15,996 bases of DNA from Kitasatospora phosalacinea (GTDB lineage Bacteria > Actinomycetota > Actinomycetes > Streptomycetales > Streptomycetaceae), in assembly GCF_000717185.1 (NCBI RefSeq), contig NZ_JNYE01000135.1:1-15996 (forward strand), given 5' to 3'. The position numbers were made by a program, and so were the translations under genes. Shown here piece after piece: positions 13,878-15,996 of this stretch. Within the stretch, counting starts at the first letter, position 1. Every line of letters begins with the position of its first letter. Under the pieces are notes generated by a model. It had not been told where the DNA came from. It saw nothing but the letters and a program-made list of their open reading frames with translations, and did no database searches.

Positions 13878-13907
13878 TCAGCCGTAGATCTGCTGGAAGG
13901 AGGACAC
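13878..13907 (-). CDS. Putative leaderless 9-aa leader peptide upstream of mgt
   Basis: GTG at 13907 opens a 9-codon frame ending in TGA at 13878; the peptide would be MSSFQQIYG. A TAGGGT -10-like box ends 6 nt before the GTG, so the mRNA would start at or beside the start codon and need no Shine-Dalgarno. The stop is followed 6 nt later by a 6-bp stem (CGGGGC/GCCCCG, 13857-13871), and the glycosyltransferase ATG is 119 nt further on. The position is that of a regulatory leader peptide. The peptide has no stalling motif I recognise, and a chance 9-codon ORF in GC-rich DNA is possible. Confidence 0.4.
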   Translation of the reverse strand: MSSFQQIYG

Positions 13908-13913
13908 ACCGGG

Positions 13914-13919
13914 ACCCTA
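13914..13919 (-). promoter_or_regulatory. -10 box upstream of the leader ORF and mgt
   Basis: Minus-strand TAGGGT fits TANNNT. No good -35 lies 17-18 bp upstream, but a short AT-rich patch (GTTAATC, about 13945-13951) precedes that position, as at activator-dependent promoters such as those of WhiB7/WblC. This resemblance is only suggestive. Confidence 0.4.
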
Positions 13920-13971
13920 ACCCGGAACCGCCCGCCCCGCATCCGATTAACGGGCGCGCCGGAGGACGGCG

Positions 13972-14005
13972 GCGGCCCCCGGGAGGCGGAACCCCCGGGG
14001 GCCGC
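13972..14005. terminator. Hairpin terminator after glnK
   Basis: Perfect 12-bp arms 13972-13983 (GCGGCCCCCGGG) and 13994-14005 with a 10-nt loop, 18 nt beyond the glnK stop codon. It ends the amtB-glnK unit. Confidence 0.8.
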
Positions 14006-14023
14006 AGGAGCATTGACGTACCG

Positions 14024-15687
<1,664 letters not shown>

Positions 15688-15693
15688 GCGGGG

Positions 15694-15699
15694 AGTGTC
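15694..15699 (-). promoter_or_regulatory. Possible -10 box for a leaderless amtB transcript
   Basis: Minus-strand GACACT, 6 nt before the amtB ATG. It matches TANNNT at all but the first position. Confidence 0.35.
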
Positions 15700-15731
15700 G
15701 CCGGGCCGGATTTCGCGCCGTCGTCGGCGGT

Positions 15732-15765
15732 GTTTCGGGGGTGTTTCGTGTTGCCCGGGGGTTTC
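15732..15765 (-). promoter_or_regulatory. GlnR-like boxes upstream of amtB
   Basis: On the minus strand GAAAC occurs at 15765-15761, 15747-15743 and 15736-15732, with GCAAC at 15754-15750. GAAAC/GCAAC (15765/15754) and GAAAC/GAAAC (15747/15736) are each separated by 6 nt, the half-site spacing of GlnR sites (GTnAC-n6-GAAAC). amtB is an established GlnR target in streptomycetes. Confidence 0.6.
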
Positions 15766-15813
15766 CGGGATCTCACCGTTCGGACACCCGGGAACGGCGG
15801 CGCGCCGGGACGC

Positions 15814-15857
15814 GCCGGGGCCCGGCAGCCGGTGTGGTGCGGCTGCCGGGCCCCGGC
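15814..15857. terminator. Perfect 18-bp hairpin after the window-end gene
   Basis: Arms 15814-15831 and 15840-15857 are perfectly complementary over 18 bp with an 8-nt loop. It begins 10 nt beyond the stop codon of the partial minus-strand gene and separates it from the amtB promoter. Confidence 0.85.
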
Positions 15858-15867
15858 CCGGGGTGGG

Positions 15868-15996
15868 TCAGCCGGTCTGGACGGCGGTGTCGTCGATCAC
15901 GAAGGAGGTCTGCAGCGAGGAGTCCTCGACCGCGTTGAACTTCACCGTGACGCTCTGGCCCGCGTAGGCCGACAGGTCGATGCTCTTCTGGGCGTA
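15868..15996 (-). CDS. C-terminal end of a secreted protein (partial)
   Basis: Only the last 42 residues are in the window; the frame continues past base 15996. It reads [16 protein letters not shown], then [20 protein letters not shown], ending in TAVQTG. This is the last part of a jelly-roll beta-sandwich of the kind found at the C-terminus of streptomycete secreted peptidases and related hydrolases (the phrase [25 protein letters not shown] is familiar from those). The catalytic part is outside the window, so the enzyme class cannot be stated. Confidence 0.75.
   Translation of the reverse strand, partial: YAQKSIDLSAYAGQSVTVKFNAVEDSSLQTSFVIDDTAVQTG

Overview
The window is very GC-rich and almost every reading frame is open. 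It has GTG/TTG starts, strong hairpins without U-tracts and several genes that appear leaderless. The protein families (OleD-like macrolide glycosyltransferase, multi-domain secreted amylase, AmtB-GlnK) fit a Streptomycetaceae chromosome (Streptomyces or Kitasatospora). No tRNA, rRNA, insertion sequence, integrase or CRISPR array is visible. It reads as a metabolic/accessory chromosomal stretch, not a mobile island.

Layout. 1-3.9 kb holds small genes, several paired with a regulator: a 4-OT-type tautomerase and a TetR regulator (+), a VOC/glyoxalase protein (-) divergent from a WYL regulator (+) across a 27-bp palindrome, a DUF1697 protein (-) and a divergent PNPOx-like flavoprotein (+). 3.9-6.6 kb is a minus-strand cassette, TetR - SDR - zinc alcohol dehydrogenase, headed by a twin palindromic operator. 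6.6-10 kb holds a hemerythrin-domain protein, a secreted Ag85/esterase-like lipoprotein, a divergent SDR and an 80-aa orphan protein. 10.1-12.6 kb is a secreted alpha-amylase (GH13 + CBM25-like + CBM20) with a near-consensus promoter and an 11-bp-phased operator array typical of maltose/starch control. 12.6-13.9 kb is a macrolide-glycosyltransferase gene preceded by a putative leaderless 9-codon upstream ORF. 14.0-15.7 kb is glnK and amtB, translationally coupled, behind GlnR-like boxes. The last 129 bases are the 3' end of a secreted protein.

How the parts work together. AmtB imports ammonium and GlnK senses nitrogen status and gates AmtB. The usual third gene of this operon, glnD, is missing because a strong hairpin ends the operon after glnK. 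The amylase would degrade starch outside the cell under MalR/Reg1-like repression. The TetR-SDR-ADH cassette looks like an inducible alcohol/carbonyl oxidation module.

The most interesting candidate is the macrolide-glycosyltransferase leader. A -10 box lies 6 nt before a GTG that opens a 9-codon peptide. Codons of that peptide contain a 9-nt segment complementary (8/9) to the gene's own Shine-Dalgarno region. This is the layout expected for drug-induced translational attenuation of a macrolide-inactivating enzyme. It is inferred from sequence only.
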